Of a DNA stretch of 64,000 nt, positions 47,506 through 58,334 are shown one piece after another. Within the stretch, counting starts at the first letter, position 1. Each line of letters starts with the position of its first letter. The position numbers were made by a program, and so were the translations under genes. The stretch comes from Reticulitermes lucifugus (Eukaryota > Arthropoda > Insecta > Blattodea > Rhinotermitidae). The DNA lies in contig JAKCWW010000683.1 of NCBI GenBank assembly GCA_026260175.1, forward strand, positions 2,748-66,747, in the 5' to 3' direction. A model generated the notes under the pieces. That model was not told where the DNA came from, made no database searches, and was given only the letters and a program-made list of their open reading frames with translations.

Positions 47506-48856
47506 AGAAACTATAAGTCTGTGTTTGGCAGAAATTTATACGACATTGATGTAACAAATTCGATTCTCGAAATCAGGTTAGCTTTGTACTGTCCAATTTT
47601 TTAAGATAAGAAGTTATCTTTCTTGACCGTTGATGATTTTTTTAAGTCTTCATGTAGTGACGCTTCTCATTTTGATGTAGGTCTCATTCTGTATTTTTTG
47701 CGGTGCAGATAAAAGAATGAAAACACTAGGATGCGCACTGTAAAATAGTGCTTTGAAAAGGGCATGGAATGACTCACATGCTTTTGTGGTCCTAACTGAT
47801 GTTACGAAACATTAAGACAAAACAGGCGGAGGAAAAGTGGAGTCCGTATCAATATAATGTTCTAGAAGGTAGTCGCAGAACTGTGCCACTCGCCTCTCGT
47901 TCGGAAGATGGGATATACAGTCAAACGCAAAGCAGTCGCTGGTGGTAAAAGCAAGAGTCCGAATATTTTCTTCAAGAACTGACTTACCTCAGAGTCTTTC
48001 TCTCCATACTGCTTGCTGAGTCCCGAAGATTGTATTTGCCGCCACCACCTCTGTTCTAAATGAAAAATACATGCTTTAACTTCACAGCTCGGCCACACCT
48101 TTGCCACTGCGTTGTGAATGGCGGTTCGAAGTCAGCATAAACAATTGTTGGACAAACAGTCACGTCAAGTTTTGCAGCCTCTGCTACTGTATATCTGAAT
48201 ACGTCCTCATATGACGTTTGATATTTATGGTCAGTAAGAAAAACGCGAGTGGCACATAGTGACCATTGTTGAGTCCATGAATTGTGAATAGTTGGTGGAA
48301 AAACGTTGGCACTGATTTGAATGTCCCATCAACGTAAAGCACATCAATTGAGCTGAGAAACTAAGTTAATTTTGCAAGAAAACATTACAATATTTTTTTC
48401 CGAGTCATTAACAAGCAAAAACTGTTCTTTCAAACTTGTTAATACTTGTACAGTACTTAAGGCTTCATGAGTTTCTTCAATATTTGTTGGGAGAGGAGGC
48501 AGTTGGGAAAAGCGCGCTTTATGAATGTTCCTCTTAATGTTCTGTATGTCTTTACAAGTGAGAGTATTCAAGTCCTGGCTTTGTAGTTCTTTGTGAATCA
48601 GTTTGCGCCGTCTTTTACACAAGTCCTTCATTGCTTTCCCTTTGACAGAATTATTTAATATCTGTCGGTTTAAGCTGGCTTCACTGTCTTTATCATGGTT
48701 GTGCGTCACATTCCCTCCGAAAATCTCTCGGCTGTCATCGCACTGTATACAACATTTACATTTGTTATTAGTATAGCACCATCGTTCCATATTCTCAGCA
48801 AGAAATTTTTGGAAACGGAACTTGAAGACCCTTAATGACAAGGAGATCGTCCCCAT
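47506..48856 (-). pseudogene. MULE transposase with FLYWCH finger
   Basis: Likely start Met at 48856 (MGTISLSLRVFKF). The open frame also extends upstream into the terminal array up to 48958, which is non-canonical. The first about 170 residues are intact. The FLYWCH-type zinc finger has RWCYTNNKCKCC with closing HNH about 25 residues later, then DSEASLNRQILNNSVKGKAM, SQLPPLPTNIEETHEAL and EQFLLVNDSEKNIVMFSCK, ending at a stop at 48344. The catalytic and C-terminal part continues in other frames: MAKVWPSCEVKACIFHLEQR, WWRQIQSSGLSKQYGEKDSE, then VAQFCDYLLEHYIDTDSTFP, ACESFHALFKALFYSAHP and LISRIEFVTSMSYKFLPNTD before a stop at about 47506. At least two frame changes and several stops make it a pseudogene of about 450 codons. 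Confidence 0.85.
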
Positions 48857-48905
48857 GTTACTACGTATCACTGTATCAACTTTAACTGGCTCCCTCCAGC
48901 AGCGT

Positions 48906-49101
48906 GGGACGCAACTGGTACACAAATGCTTTATTTGAAAACTGACCGCGGGATGCAACTAATACCTTGACACTCAGCAGCCTGGTACACAACTGTTATA
49001 CCTTTAAACTGGCCGCGGGACGTAACTAATACCCTGACCCTCGACAGACTGGGACGCAACTGATACATAGCCCTTTTCTGAAAACTGACAGCAGAACGCA
49101 A
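48906..49101 (-). repeat. MULE right terminal array
   Basis: Six inverted copies of the same motif (GGGACGCAA and variants) at 48906, 48950, 48984, 49017, 49051 and 49093. Spacing is 44, 34, 33, 34 and 42, again centred on about 34 bp. Confidence 0.8.
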
Positions 49102-49113
49102 CTAGTTAACCCC

Positions 49114-49122
49114 GCAGCTTCA
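49114..49122 (+). repeat. MULE target-site duplication, right
   Basis: GCAGCTTCA, directly after the CCCC terminus. See the left copy at 46699. Confidence 0.75.
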
Positions 49123-49145
49123 TACCCGGCAAAAGGCTCCCTTTT

Positions 49146-50114
49146 ACTAATGCAAAATGAGTACCTACCAGGCATTTGGTTATCTTTACCAGCGTTCCTG
49201 TGAATCGAAATGGCTAACAGGAGAGGAATACAATGTAGAGATTTAGGCTGGAAGGAAAAGCGTAACGGTTAGAGAAATATAAGGAGGGGTGTCGATCCAT
49301 GGAACCCATTTCGGTGGCGTCACTTCAGTAAAGAGTATTTAAAATTTAAAGACACACAAACAGTAAAAAGTGAGTGCGAAAGAGGCCCTGTTCTCAAGCA
49401 GAAAGAAAAGCCGAAACTTTCTATAGGCATGCAAGGAAAAACACAGTCACTTCTTTCACAACACTTTAGACGGATTGCACGTGTGTTTTGATTTCTATTT
49501 CATGATTACATGCACACAATTATATATAATGGGCTTCTCCTCAGTCGTGACCTATCGTATAAACAGTTTATAAGAAGTAATTTATAATAAGCAACAAAAA
49601 ATATAATTCGTTAATAAAAATAATTCTTTAAAAACAGGTTATATGGATACATCAGAGCGCGGGAAATAACGGAATGAAGCTGATTTCTGTATGCAGCCCA
49701 CCAGGAACTAGAAATGGAACGAGGTTGTTGACCTCGTCGTGGTGCAGACCGGTTGTGCTGCAGTTTTTTCAGAGCAGATTGTGTCGCAGGTTGGTCGAAG
49801 GTAAGGGGCTGCAAGTTTGTCGCAACAGAATAACATGCCGGTTTATCAGAACAGCATGTTCTTCACGTTTATCACAAATGCATGTTTGTTGCCTTCTGTA
49901 CGTAGTTACAATCCCTAATGGAATCAATTTATGGGCGCGTGGGAAGAAGTATACAGGCATTCTTAAGACTGAAACTTTGTTCAGGAAAATGTCTAAATCA
50001 TTCATACGAATTCCAAAACGCAGTGTTTCCCTTGGTACTTGGATGGTTACTTACGATTATGTAATAACAAATTTCCAGACTAGGATCACTGTGCAGTGTG
50101 AGGCGGTATAGTTT
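49146..50114. other. no recognised feature
   Basis: The 145-codon plus-strand frame at 49674-50111 and the minus-strand frames opposite it have no domain, and I do not support them. Confidence 0.35.
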
Positions 50115-50210
50115 TGTTTATAAGTATCAACAATTCGGAGGAACGTACTAACTCATCTTCATGCTACTGCCATCAGAATCACAAACCTCACAAGAAATTC
50201 CCTACTTTAA
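50115..50210 (+). repeat. PAL repeat, partial
   Basis: AGTATCAACAATTCGGAGGA, ACGTACTAACTCATCTTCAT and CTGCCATCAGAATCACAAAC. Left arm and part of the centre only. Confidence 0.5.
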
Positions 50211-50384
50211 TGGGATGGGAAACTTAATTATCGTTTTCACACGTACACGTCGTTGGACTCTACTTTGAGTAGGCTGAATTCAATCCATGTCCACACACAC
50301 TGTTTCTGTTAGGTCCATTTTATATACACTTCCGACTATATACAGGTCTCCAAATGGTTTCTTCTCCTGTGCATTTTTAGGCGT

Positions 50385-50545
50385 CCCACATTTCTCGTGT
50401 TCTTGCTATATGTTCTACCTACCACCACTTCCACTTGATTTAATCACCGTAATAATATTATGTCAAAAGAGCAAATGATGACGGTACTCATAATGTAATT
50501 TTTTAGCCCTCCAGTTACTTCCTCTCTTTTAGAGCCAAACATTCT
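50385..50545 (-). mobile_element. LINE ORF2 fragment
   Basis: The minus strand gives LGRMFGSKREEVTGGLKNYI, the KREEVTGG block of the LINE family also seen at 58335, and its upstream continuation of the fragment at 29845. A second frame covers the following CATAATGAG...CATCATTTG stretch. Short, degraded, 5' and 3' truncated. Confidence 0.55.
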
Positions 50546-50620
50546 CCCCAGTAAATTATAATATAGTATACAACAAATGCACAATAGTTCAATACATAGT
50601 TTTTACATTTGGAACGTCAT
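50546..50620. other. no recognised feature
   Basis: AT-rich spacer between the LINE fragment and the hammerhead-like motif. Confidence 0.4.
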
Positions 50621-50672
50621 ATTTCCGACATGTTTCGATCCATTATGGAATATTTTCGGAGAGAATCTTATC
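50621..50672 (-). ncRNA. degenerate hammerhead-like motif
   Basis: The minus strand has stem II ATTCC...GGAT, then CGAAACATGTCGGAAA, with CTCC upstream that can pair with GGAA-type bases. The CUGAUGA box is lost. It belongs to the same subgroup as the motif at 20344. Confidence 0.4.
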
Positions 50673-52619
50673 AAATAAGCATGAATAAAATATGAAATAA
50701 GATTGAAAGTAGCTTACACTAGTAAGTTATGATGAATCTTGATATTTGGACCTCCATAAGGTAGAAGCGCACAAACGAGGAATTTCCACGCGAAGTAGAA
50801 CGAATGGTGTAGTAATATGGGACTCTGACTACTCTGCGAATTGATATTATAATAACACAATAGTAAATAATATAATAGTAACAGAAGTAAGGATGAAGTA
50901 TTATCTTAAATGAACGGTGTGAATAGGCTGATATTAAAATTTCTCCTCAGTGTTTTGTTCCTGAACACCACTAATTTAGGCTATTCCCTTACAATGTCAC
51001 AACTTCACAACCAGCTCCTGAAACACTGTGACTGCATACGTGAAATGTCACAATCCTGTTTTACAAAACGTGTCTGCAAACTGCGCAAAGAACATTTTAT
51101 TGCATCTTAAAATCTGAAAATGCGAAAATGACGCTACCTTATGGAGTTACGTTTCAAGATTCCAACTGGCTTCCATAGAAAAGTACCGTCGTAAGAATAA
51201 TATGTGCAAAATATTTTTGTCGTACTCACTGCTCTATCTCAACAAAGTAAATATGATCCTGCATATAAGCACTAATTACTCCTGTCTTTCCTTCCTATGG
51301 TACCGTACAGGTTACTGCAGCGTTAACGCTCGAATCTTGTGGGCACGTACCCAGCTCCAATCTCGGCTGAAGGTTTTCATGGTTGTGTGCAGTCTCTCTA
51401 AGCTAGTTCCACGGTAGCACGCTCAAAGAATCTTCGATCGCCTATTTTCAAATCCTTAACAGTTTACAATTCGGAGTCACCTTATCACAACACTGTATAA
51501 CATCTGTAAGTGAAAGATCATCGTTTAATAGAGCAAATAATAAATTCGTATTATATTCATCCCTAAGGCTACTGAGAGATATTTTAAGACTTTAAACACG
51601 AAGTGTGGTAGTAACGGTAACAAAACCGGGCGTTTAATGTAGAACGAGATAATCAGCTTTAATTCTGCTATCTTCTTTCATTCTTTATTAGGGAAGCCTC
51701 TTCTGCCATTTTAGTTGACGGAATACCAGATATCTTTCACTCAGTGTCCTTACATATATAGGGCTAGGGCTTGCTATTCTGTCGTTATATATGTTAACAG
51801 TGAATATTTTTTGTACGAATAGTACGTAGTTGCGAAAAGCAGCAATATACCTAAATGGAAATGTATGATTTTTGAGTCTGTACTGCAGTAGCCATCTTCG
51901 ATGGAGGGAAGTTCATACGGTACCTCTAAAATTAAGCTTTGATTACAGCATATTATTATTCTATCGAATTACTATGGTAGCATAAATGTTGTTGCTTTTT
52001 TTTAGAATCAAGTTGTTGCGTTTACTTACCGGTATTTCTGACGAAGTGATTTTCTATCGATTACAAAGTTGTACTTGGGAAATTGTGTTCTCGGTGTATT
52101 TTATGTTCCAGATTCAACAGTAACGTAGTAAGGTTGAGAACCGTAACAAATTCCTGTTGAAATTTTAAAGCAATTTATGCTAGTAACAATTTTAGAGGCA
52201 GGCATTAGAGGGTAAAAACCATTAAAGAATGCATATATATTGGCCAACATCCAAGTGATGCATGTGATTCAGACATCACATCAGAATAGTCAAGTGGTTC
52301 AGAAACGTGTGCTTTAATACTGCGGGCACTACAATCAAACTCATTATGAAAAATTTCAAGATTCTACATTCAATGGTGATACTGCTGTGCATAGTAGGTA
52401 GCGTATTCCAAACCATCTGGTGTAACGAACTACGAAAGCACACATAAAAAACCCATGAATGTAAGGGTTTAATGGTCATACAACAATTTACAGAATATTC
52501 GTCACGCCCACCAAATAAATTACCACAGCGTAACCACATAAGAAGACACGAAACACAACGCAATGTGCCTCCTGGACACACAGGCCTATGCTCGTCTGCA
52601 AAGCTAACACTTCTGCATG
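50673..52619. other. no recognised feature
   Basis: AT-rich sequence without supported genes. Frames at 50910-51110, 51202-51417 and 52276-52581 lack domains. Confidence 0.35.
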
Positions 52620-52649
52620 GTTATTATTATTATTATTATTATTATTATA
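52620..52649 (+). repeat. (TTA)n microsatellite
   Basis: About ten TTA units. Confidence 0.9.
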
Positions 52650-52668
52650 CCTATGTATCATAAAACAA

Positions 52669-52955
52669 CGAGGATATACTGTTGGTCCAGTGAGATTACG
52701 GGGTGTTAACCGAAGGATGGGGGTTCGATTCTGAATAGAAGTAAGAGACTTTTCTGACCTGCAGTGTCCAAGCAGGCTCTGAGGCCCACAGAGCTTTCCT
52801 AGCTAACGGGTTCTGGGGCAAAGCGGCAGGGGCGAGAAGCTGACCGCTCACTTTACCTAGTGCCGAGGTTCAGAACGCATGGAGCTATATTCCTGCCCCA
52901 CTGCGCGTCCTCATGGTGTGGTGCTTAATGAAGCACATGTTCAACTTTACCTTTA
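52669..52955 (+). repeat. SINE-A, diverged full-length copy
   Basis: Head GGTCCAGTGAGATTACGGGG with B box GGGGGTTCGATTCTGAATAG, body GCAAAGCGGCAGGGGCGAGA with TTTACCTAGTGCCGAGGTT, tail GAGCTATATTCCTGCCCCAC and TTCAACTTTACCTTTAC. Confidence 0.8.
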
Positions 52956-53114
52956 CATGTTACAAAGAATGCGAGTATTGACGATAAAGAAACATTATTA
53001 CAATAAATTGTAAGTGGAAGCACATAATGTGCAAGTAATCTGCTTAAAAAGACTATAACGGTGGCACAAAAATCACGATAGTTCGCACACAGTAGTGCAT
53101 AACGTGTTCATGGC
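52956..53114. other. no recognised feature
   Basis: Spacer between SINE-A and the MITE. Confidence 0.4.
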
Positions 53115-53375
53115 CAAGGGCGTAGCTAGGTGACGGGGAAGGGGGGCGAGTGGTGAGGCCGCCCGGGCAGGAGAGTCCATGGCGCAGCAAAATGGGCAGC
53201 AAAATGAATACTTTAAAAGAAAAATTTGATTTTCTGCCTTCAACATCTTCTAAAAAATGAGAAAAATAACAGGAAATCCAAAAATAATTGCTATTTTTTA
53301 AGTTCCCAATTTCTGTTGGGGGCGGTCATTGTGATTACTCGCCACGAATACCAAAAAATCCTAGCTACGTCACTG
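53115..53375. mobile_element. hAT-type MITE, about 261 bp
   Basis: Inverted ends: CAAGGGCGTAGCTAGG on the left and CAGTGACGTAGCTAGG read inward on the right, 13 of 16 identical. Flanking 8-mers are TTCATGGC (53107-53114) and TTCACAAC (53376-53383), which differ by three transitions and fit a decayed 8-bp hAT duplication. It is non-coding, with a GC-rich start (GAGGCCGCCCGGGCAGG). Frames over it are chance. Confidence 0.65.
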
Positions 53376-53383
53376 TTCACAAC

Positions 53384-55629
53384 AACATGGATGTCTTCAA
53401 ACTCGGTGAGCCTCTGTCCAATAAAAATACGAGTGTGAGCGTTTGTCCTGAACGTAACTGTGCCCCTCTTTCCGCATGACGTCGCTATGTGACCACTAAG
53501 AGAACGAGTGTGGAAAGAGATATTCGTAGGGAAGGTGTGCGGTGACGTACAACACTGTAGACGACTTAAACTACAGATCGTTCGGAAAGTGACTGTGCAG
53601 TTAGACACATATCACATAATACAGCACTGTAGATAATAATACTTGCACACAACACGCAATTGGTGTTTTGCTCTAGATCTGCATGTTGTTACTATTGTCA
53701 GTTGCGGTGCTAAATCACCACGCTCTGCCAGTTTTTCTAGGTCTTAATATTACTACATAACTATCGTGGTAGTAACAATATCACAGTGGCATTACGAAAC
53801 GCCCTGTAGTTAGAAATATGAGTAAAACATGTAGCTCATTGCATGCAGGCTGCAACACACGTACAGGCTTATTCTTGGCAATGTGCAAGGTAGGGTCTCT
53901 ATTACTCCGCCTATGTGTTTCGAACCTCACCGAAACGCAGGCAGCATAATATCAATAATGTATAAGAAGAATCGTCGCTGAGTCCTTAGCACTCCTGATG
54001 GAGATTCCAGGGTCCATTCGTGACCGGAACGTCCGCTAACCTAAAGAGTTGCGTGACATCCCCCAGTCCTTCTACGGAATTACCGGAAAAGCACCTTAAA
54101 ATGAGGTGCAACCACTCCCTTCCAAAATCTCTCCAATTCATTGCTCGCAAACGCCTTCCCACTCAGCCCTATAAATCTGAGAATAATACAGTTAAGATTT
54201 GTAGTAGTGTTGTGGTCGGTTCAACAAGTTCTGTCAGTTGCAATACTACTGTTGTTACAGAGAAAAGGAGTTCTAACAACATGACATCACATTACTGACA
54301 ATTAGATATTAGCCTTACCAACTTTCATCAAAATTTACCTTTTGATTGTACAGTTATTTGGGTGCGCCACACAGAAATAAATACATCCAGCTGTACAGAA
54401 AGGCTCAGAAATGTATGCGCACGCACGTTAATATAAAAAAATACTCCTTACATACTTTACTGCAGGTCGACTTTTTGTGTACGCAGAAATAAGGGTTTGT
54501 GAGACATGTTGCATTAGGACAAGTTTTCGAAATGTTCACCGTTAACGCACGGGCACTCCTGAACTCGGCGGACGAATGAGTGGCAACCGTCAAACTAGTT
54601 GTGTAGTGGGATTGCTGACTCACAAGCACATAATCTTAACGGATTATTTTGGTTATCTTGTGAATTGTTGCAACACCACAGCAAGAGAAGCAAGACTGAC
54701 TGTTGTGCGGGGCCCCCAGGGTAGTGGCTTGTAAATATTTTGGTTACATTCGGTCTAAAATTTGTCACTAATGCGTCCAGTCTTTACTCATGTTGGAGGT
54801 TTTGTTGGAAATTCACGTCACCACTGCCTCTTCGCATACATTCTCAAGTCTCCAGTACCACTTCAAAATTATCGTGCGTTTTTCGAACGTCAAGCGCTCC
54901 GCCGCTGTTTTGTTTTACAGAATTTATAAACTCCGTAATGTAGCGCTGGTGTTCATGCGATTGGCGCTATCTTGTGAGCGAACGTCACACTACATAAAGT
55001 ACGTTCTATTTTGGTTTCACAATGAGATGTCTGTAGATATCCTCTACTAAAATGTGTATATTTATTTGAGACACTCTGTATATTAAGAAAACATACTTGA
55101 GTCGATTGACTAAAGAAATTACCCAACCAAAAGCAAGTATTGGCGACAACTTAACTTTGCAGGATGAAGGTAGATGGCCCAAGGATTAAGGAAGGTCTGC
55201 CTTCCGATAGAGTTGCGAGACATTGGGTGTTACAATGAAGTTCACTTGAAGTGAAGCTGATATGGTTTTACTTTGTTCTCGTTTCTATACTTTACATTCC
55301 ATTCTGACAAGTACAAGGCGCCATCGAATTATTTACACAATGCCTGCCAAACGCAATTACGCGAAGCTCGCATGTACATTGTCAAAACTTCAGCAACAAA
55401 GATTAAACGATTTCACAGATATTGATGCTACCTTCACGGTGGGCTGCAGGCAGGCAGCTTTTGCTCCTTAAAAATGGCATAGGAAACAGAAGAGCATGAA
55501 GTAGCCTTTTATCTTGTGTTCAAATAAATTCTAAGAGGCCACATGTACTCCAAAAAGTCTGTTAAAACACACCATTTAAATTCTTAAAACATAGTTTTCA
55601 AACTAGTGCATAGGCCTGTAATTTAAACA
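53384..55629. other. no recognised feature
   Basis: Frames at 53291-53608, 54020-54298 and 54790-55050 lack domains. The 54020 frame is Ser/Thr-rich and unsupported. Confidence 0.35.
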
Positions 55630-55735
55630 CAGGCGTACCTCATTTAAGAGACTATGATCCTCGGAAAAGGTCACAGGATCGAATTCCGGTCAGGAGACCG
55701 CCTACCTTGTTCCCTACAGATAAATAACAAGACAT
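55630..55735 (+). repeat. possible SINE-D head
   Basis: GGCGTACCTCATTTAAGAGA, AAAAGGTCACAGGATCG and AATTCCGGTCAGGAG look like a decayed tRNA-derived head related to the one at 57690. Confidence 0.35.
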
Positions 55736-56261
55736 CATTTTCATTCTGCAACTTTCCAATTCTGTACTCATAACCATCTTACTACTCAAGTCGTACGGCT
55801 AATCGTGCAGCTAATCAAAAACGTAAAAGCAGAAACTTTTTCTTTCATGTACTGGGTTTAGTGACGGTACAAGCCTCGAAATTGTCTTCTATTCTCTAGC
55901 CCTTCGACGCGATTCTTTGTAATTCCATGACACATTCCATTATCTGACTTCACCAATTCCATTTAGCGCTTGCATATTATTTCCATATCTTCCTTACACT
56001 GCACTCCCTTAAACTTGTTAAGGGCCTTGAGTTTGACGCGTATGTATGTATGTACTGTGTATGTTTCTTTCTCTCTTTCTTGCATATAATCATTCATATT
56101 CAACAAAAGATCTTCATTTACAACACCCTTCTTTCGAGTTCTGTCAACTCAGGCCAACATCTCACTGCCAGATATTACCACTAGTTCATTAACAGTCTGC
56201 ATGATTTCATTAGGCTATGACCGCTTCCTTTCACATCCTTTCCAATTAAAAAAGTTTGTCC
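55736..56261. other. no recognised feature
   Basis: Unassigned sequence. Confidence 0.4.
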
Positions 56262-56525
56262 CTGTCCACGCCATGAAGGCACACAGGATGAGTAGAGGTA
56301 AAGTTCCGCTAATAGTAAACTTCGGCAACAGACGGAGGTGCGTGGTCCACTTCATGCCCCGGCCGCTTTAACCCCAGAAAATAGTCCCGGTACCCATTGA
56401 ATAGGGGACTGGCTGAGCTCCAGAGCCGGTCTGGAAGTTCTGAATAAGAAAAAATGTCTTGCTCCTCCCGGGATTCGAACCCCGGATCGTCCAGCCCGTA
56501 GCCTATTCCCTATACCCATCGTTTC
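56262..56525 (-). repeat. SINE-A, inverted, near full length
   Basis: Inverse blocks: GCCATGAAGGCACACAGGAT, CATGCCCCGGCCGCTTTAAC, CCGGTCTGGAAGTTCTG, then the head with GGGATTCGAACCCCGGATCG and TCCAGCCCGTAGCC. The B box is very well preserved. Confidence 0.85.
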
Positions 56526-56889
56526 GAATTCATCACGACACTCTAAACGTAGTCTGAGATATTGAAAACGTCGTTAAATAAACCATTAATAAACAATAAA
56601 TTTATAACACAACATACGTAGATCCATTTCTGGATATTATTTTTTCCATTGTCTAGTTATTGCACGTTTTATTTGACTTTATTTTTATAATTTGTCTCCT
56701 ATTCGAGTTCCTTAAACATTTGAATCCACGTAGGTTATTCTACTAATATGTCATCTAGTATGCAATTGTATATTACTAAAGTTTTCACCTCAAAAGCTTC
56801 CTTTGTTAACCCTGTTATAATTACGCTATTTAAATGTTCCGTTATGTACAGTAAAACAAGTAAAGGTAACATGCCCGCGCTAAATTAAG
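56526..56889. other. no recognised feature
   Basis: AT-rich spacer between two inverted SINE-A copies. Confidence 0.4.
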
Positions 56890-57128
56890 CACCACGCGAT
56901 GAAGAAACTTAGAGGCTGCAAGTAGAGCTCGACGCACTGTTAAAGCCAACAGTAGTTGGGGGTGAGTGAAATGCTTCAGGCCACGGCCGCTTTACCTGTT
57001 TGCCCCAGACCTGGTCTGGACGGCCTACAAAAGAGAAAAATCTCTCGCCCTGCCGGGAATTAAACTCTAACCCTTTGGTCGTTCAGCTCGTAGCCTAGTC
57101 ACTGAACGGATTGAGATATCCTGGCTCC
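56890..57128 (-). repeat. SINE-A, inverted, diverged
   Basis: AAGCACCACGCGATGAAGAA, CTTCAGGCCACGGCCGCTTT, CCAGACCTGGTCTGGACGGC, AGAGAAAAATCTCTCGCCCT and head GCTCGTAGCCTAGTCACTGA with GATATCCTGGCTCC. It is an older copy than its neighbour at 56262. Confidence 0.8.
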
Positions 57129-57689
57129 ACTAATTAATGTTTCACATTAATTCTGAATGGGAACAGTCCAGAAGACTTAATCAGTGGCGGATGAAGAAGA
57201 ATAAGACGAAGTAGAAAAAGTGAGAGAAGAATTAAAAAACATTTCAATTAATCTTCATTGCGTTCTTTTCCAAACATACTGGCCCTGAGTGCAGTAATGA
57301 CGTACATGAACGTATGAAACGGTCCAATGAATACCAGCATCCGTCCTAATCATCGCTCTCTTTCTTTCATTAATACAAAGCCTGGACATGATGCACGCTT
57401 TTGTTACATTCCCACGGACGTCATATTCACAAGCAATAAAACCACGCTTTCATATCACTGTATTTACGCTGGAGACAACTTCTAATTTCCTCGCGTGATT
57501 AAAATATGATTCTCATCCCGGACTCACATAACTGCTTCTCAACCTGTGTCCCGCAACACATGTTGAATCACGAAATGTTGAATTGAAATGCATTGATACA
57601 AACTTAATCACAATTCACAAAGTGTGGCAACAAGAAAGATGTCTTGTGCAGCTCTGCTGTGCCGACGTTTCTTTGCCTAACTTTTGCCC
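57129..57689. other. no recognised feature
   Basis: Unassigned sequence. Confidence 0.4.
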
Positions 57690-57910
57690 TCTCGATAGTC
57701 AAGTCAAACGGCAGCGCGTCTCACTTGCATTCAAAAGCTGACCGGTGTGAGTTGCAGGTAAAATACCAATTATCCTGATCGTGGATTTTTGTGGCTTTCC
57801 TCAATTCCTCCGGAAAACTGCCGGGACAGTACTTAAATTAAGCCAGGGCCTCTACAGTTCACAGCCTATCCAATTAATCATTCACCAACCATCCAAACAC
57901 CCTACGCCAT
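57690..57910 (+). repeat. SINE-D, tRNA-derived
   Basis: Head GTCAAACGGCAGCGCGTCTC (A box) and CTTGCATTCAAAAGCTGACC with a decayed B box, then a body with GTGGCTTTCCTCAATTCCTC and CGGAAAACTGCCGGGACAGT. The TTTCC...CTCCGG...TGCCGGGA body recurs in SINEs of other arthropods as far as I recall. Confidence 0.5.
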
Positions 57911-58334
57911 ACATTCTGAATTACTGACAGTTTCGTTAAAAATTACGAGCAAATAAATAACATCAAATTTTTCTAAGCAAGTAGGACCCAATATCCATTT
58001 CGTCTAATTTTTAATATGTACTACATAAGTAATAGGTTCTCTAAAAATAAAATACAACAACGGTAAGTACACTAATGGACACGCATCCTGCAACTAGAGA
58101 TCTATGCAGCAGGAAAGTAGGCTTTAAGACTTCTGCTTTGACTAAGGCATTTGCGAGGTTACAATTATGTTACGACTCATATTCACTTAGACTTTTAGGA
58201 ACTATCTAAATAAAGCTGAGTCATTTTTGAGAAGTTACCAGTTCCTCGGCTAGTCAAGAAATTCGAAGCACTTTATGGAAACCGGAAATTTACTACCACG
58301 TTCACAAGAGCACGCCGCTTGTCCTAATCCTGAG
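57911..58334. other. no recognised feature
   Basis: Unassigned sequence. Confidence 0.4.

Larger units (their letters stand above)
46708..49113 (-). mobile_element. MULE transposon, complete outline, dead
   Basis: A 2406-bp DNA transposon. The termini are inverted: the left end reads GGGGAAGTACGAATTGCGTC and the right end, read inward, GGGGTTAACTAGTTGCGTTC. Both ends are built from arrays of a motif around TCAGTTGCGTCCC, four copies on the left and six inverted copies on the right. The element is flanked by a 9-bp duplication inside a SINE-A copy. It carries a FLYWCH-type MULE transposase on the minus strand. The left inner region (46835-47500) is non-coding and AT-rich. Confidence 0.85.

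Noticed and set aside
48906-49101. regularly spaced repeats resembling a CRISPR array
   Set aside because: The repeats are 9-13 bp with 34-bp period, match the opposite transposon end in inverse orientation and belong to MULE termini in an animal genome.
49674-50111. 145-codon plus-strand frame
   Set aside because: No domain, no conserved motif and no splice signals, with overlapping open frames on the other strand. Length alone is not convincing in 64 kb.
56460-56525. possible tRNA gene on minus strand
   Set aside because: The good B box (GGTTCGAATCCC in minus sense) belongs to an inverted SINE-A head.
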